5,976 bases of DNA, from contig DCHI01000073.1 of the NCBI GenBank assembly GCA_002314795.1, positions 37,195-43,170 on the forward strand. The letters run 5' to 3'. This document shows positions 5,624 through 5,976 of this stretch, piece after piece. The notes below the pieces were generated by a model, which did no database searches, was not told the DNA's origin, and saw only the letters and a list, made by a program, of their open reading frames with translations. Position numbers and translations under genes: made by a program. Positions within the stretch are counted from its first letter, which is position 1. The number at the start of each line of letters is the position of its first letter. Source of the stretch: Bacteroidales bacterium UBA1756 (lineage in GTDB: Bacteria > Bacteroidota > Bacteroidia > Bacteroidales > WCHB1-69).

Positions 5624-5887
5624 CGAGGATGTCATTGATTTCTAAACCAGCCCCTTCGCCACGTTTCAGTGTAAAAAACGGCTCATACTGTTACAGTAAA
5701 ACGGAGCAAGCAGCTACCGTTTGACGCGGCAAAATTAGTTGGTTTTGCTCAATCCCTGCCACCTCTAATATCTGCTTTACGCGGGATAAGAAGGTGCACG
5801 TCATAATCTTTGGTATCCCGTATGGTTGCGAAGAATACTTGATTCCGCTATCGTATGTCGTTAAGTATAGCGAAAAGTGGTTATTTT
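5624..5887. other. Gene-free region rich in inverted repeats
   Basis: No convincing gene is present between the gmhA stop and the copy-2 repeat. Visible structure includes TACTGT-T-ACAGTA (5686-5698), a perfect 13-bp palindrome. AAACGGAGC (5699-5707) pairs with GCT-A-CCGTTT (5713-5722) around a 5-base loop with one bulge. GCAAAA/TTTTGC (5729-5734 and 5743-5748) has an 8-base loop. CGGGATA/TATCCCG (5782-5788 and 5814-5820) has a 25-base loop, and CGCTAT/ATAGCG (5846-5851 and 5867-5872) a 15-base loop. None is followed by a T-tract. The density of pairings suggests a structured RNA, a dispersed noncoding element or a decayed gene; no known RNA family is recognised. GTAAAAAACGGCTC (5671) and GTAAAACGGAGC (5696) are imperfect copies of each other. 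Confidence 0.5.
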
Positions 5888-5903
5888 TCCTGACTTTGAC
5901 ACT
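5888..5903. repeat. 16-bp dispersed direct repeat, copy 2
   Basis: TCCTGACTTTGACACT is identical to 2423-2438 and in the same orientation. Here it is preceded by a T-rich stretch instead of the heptamer array, and followed by TTTTTTGCG. The next -7 box begins 37 bp after it ends, compared with 43 bp at copy 1. The flanks on both sides are not alike, so the shared core is confined to these 16 bases. Confidence 0.8.
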
Positions 5904-5940
5904 TTTTTGCGATAATACGTTAACATATTGATTTTCAGAC

Positions 5941-5948
5941 TATATTTG
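5941..5948 (+). promoter_or_regulatory. Bacteroidetes-type promoter, -7 box TATATTTG, for a gene beyond the window
   Basis: TATATTTG fits TAnnTTTG and is followed by CGACCCCCC and then an A/T-rich leader (AAAATTTCTCATCAAACAA) with no start codon before the window ends. No clear -33 TTTG is found. It most likely drives a gene starting just past position 5976. Confidence 0.6.
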
Positions 5949-5976
5949 CGACCCCCCAAAATTTCTCATCAAACAA

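Noticed and set aside
5629..5724. 31-codon + strand frame starting at ATG just after gmhA, preceded by GAGG
   Set aside because: GAGG abuts the ATG with no spacing, the peptide is short and matches nothing I recognise, and the phylum rarely relies on Shine-Dalgarno sequences. It is better treated as noncoding.
5674..5929. Forward open frame opposite the previous one, containing KKVHVIIFGIPYGCEEYL
   Set aside because: No ATG or plausible start with a leader, and it reads through the dispersed repeat. It could be a remnant, but the sequence does not support calling a gene.
5691..5939. Reverse-strand open frame of 82 codons in the gene-free region, with an internal ATG giving 37 aa
   Set aside because: No start codon near its upstream end, no promoter on that strand, no recognised motif, and a comparably long open frame lies opposite. 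An open frame of this length is not surprising by chance.

Overview
The window looks like chromosomal DNA of a type IX secretion-bearing member of the Bacteroidota, probably Bacteroidales. The evidence is direct: three copies of the Bacteroidetes -7 promoter box in the form TACTTTTGC plus one TATATTTGC, almost no Shine-Dalgarno sequences, A/T-rich leaders before start codons, and a secreted protein with a C-terminal T9SS type A sorting domain. No rRNA, tRNA, CRISPR array, transposase or integrase was found.

Layout, all genes on the + strand. (1) 1-77: the last codons of an upstream gene with a basic Gly/Arg-rich tail, closed by an intrinsic terminator with a UUCG tetraloop. (2) 102-2369: a promoter, a STAND/archaeal-type ATPase (149-1276), then 28 bp later a secreted SGNH/GDSL hydrolase with a T9SS tail (1305-2369). 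No promoter is visible between the two, so they may share a transcript. (3) 2370-2543: a noncoding stretch holding a tandem array of the heptamer TTCCTAC, one copy of a 16-bp dispersed repeat, a promoter, and a perfect 12-bp inverted repeat with a third half-copy in the leader of the next gene. (4) 2544-3854: a second ATPase of the same superfamily, this one fused to a C-terminal DUF234/PD-(D/E)XK nuclease-like domain. (5) 3865-5623: a promoter and a two-gene overlapping unit, a GT-B glycosyltransferase (3916-5046) and phosphoheptose isomerase GmhA (5039-5623), pointing to heptose-containing surface glycan synthesis. (6) 5624-5976: 353 bp without a convincing gene. It has several inverted repeats, the second copy of the 16-bp repeat, and a promoter firing out of the window.

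The glycosyltransferase-gmhA pair is conventional envelope glycan metabolism. The less conventional part is 102-3854: two different P-loop ATPases of a family that proliferates in archaeal and Bacteroidetes genomes and has no settled function, one beside a secreted esterase-like enzyme, the other behind an elaborate symmetric leader element. A working ATPase-hydrolase system is only a hypothesis. The best sequence-level novelties are the three-armed leader at 2491-2531, which could form two mutually exclusive hairpins, and the 16-bp repeat placed upstream of two separate promoters. Two start codons were placed downstream of the longest possible reading frames (2544 rather than 2487; 3916 rather than 3910). 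In the first case the upstream TTG lies inside the -7 box and so cannot be in the transcript from that promoter.
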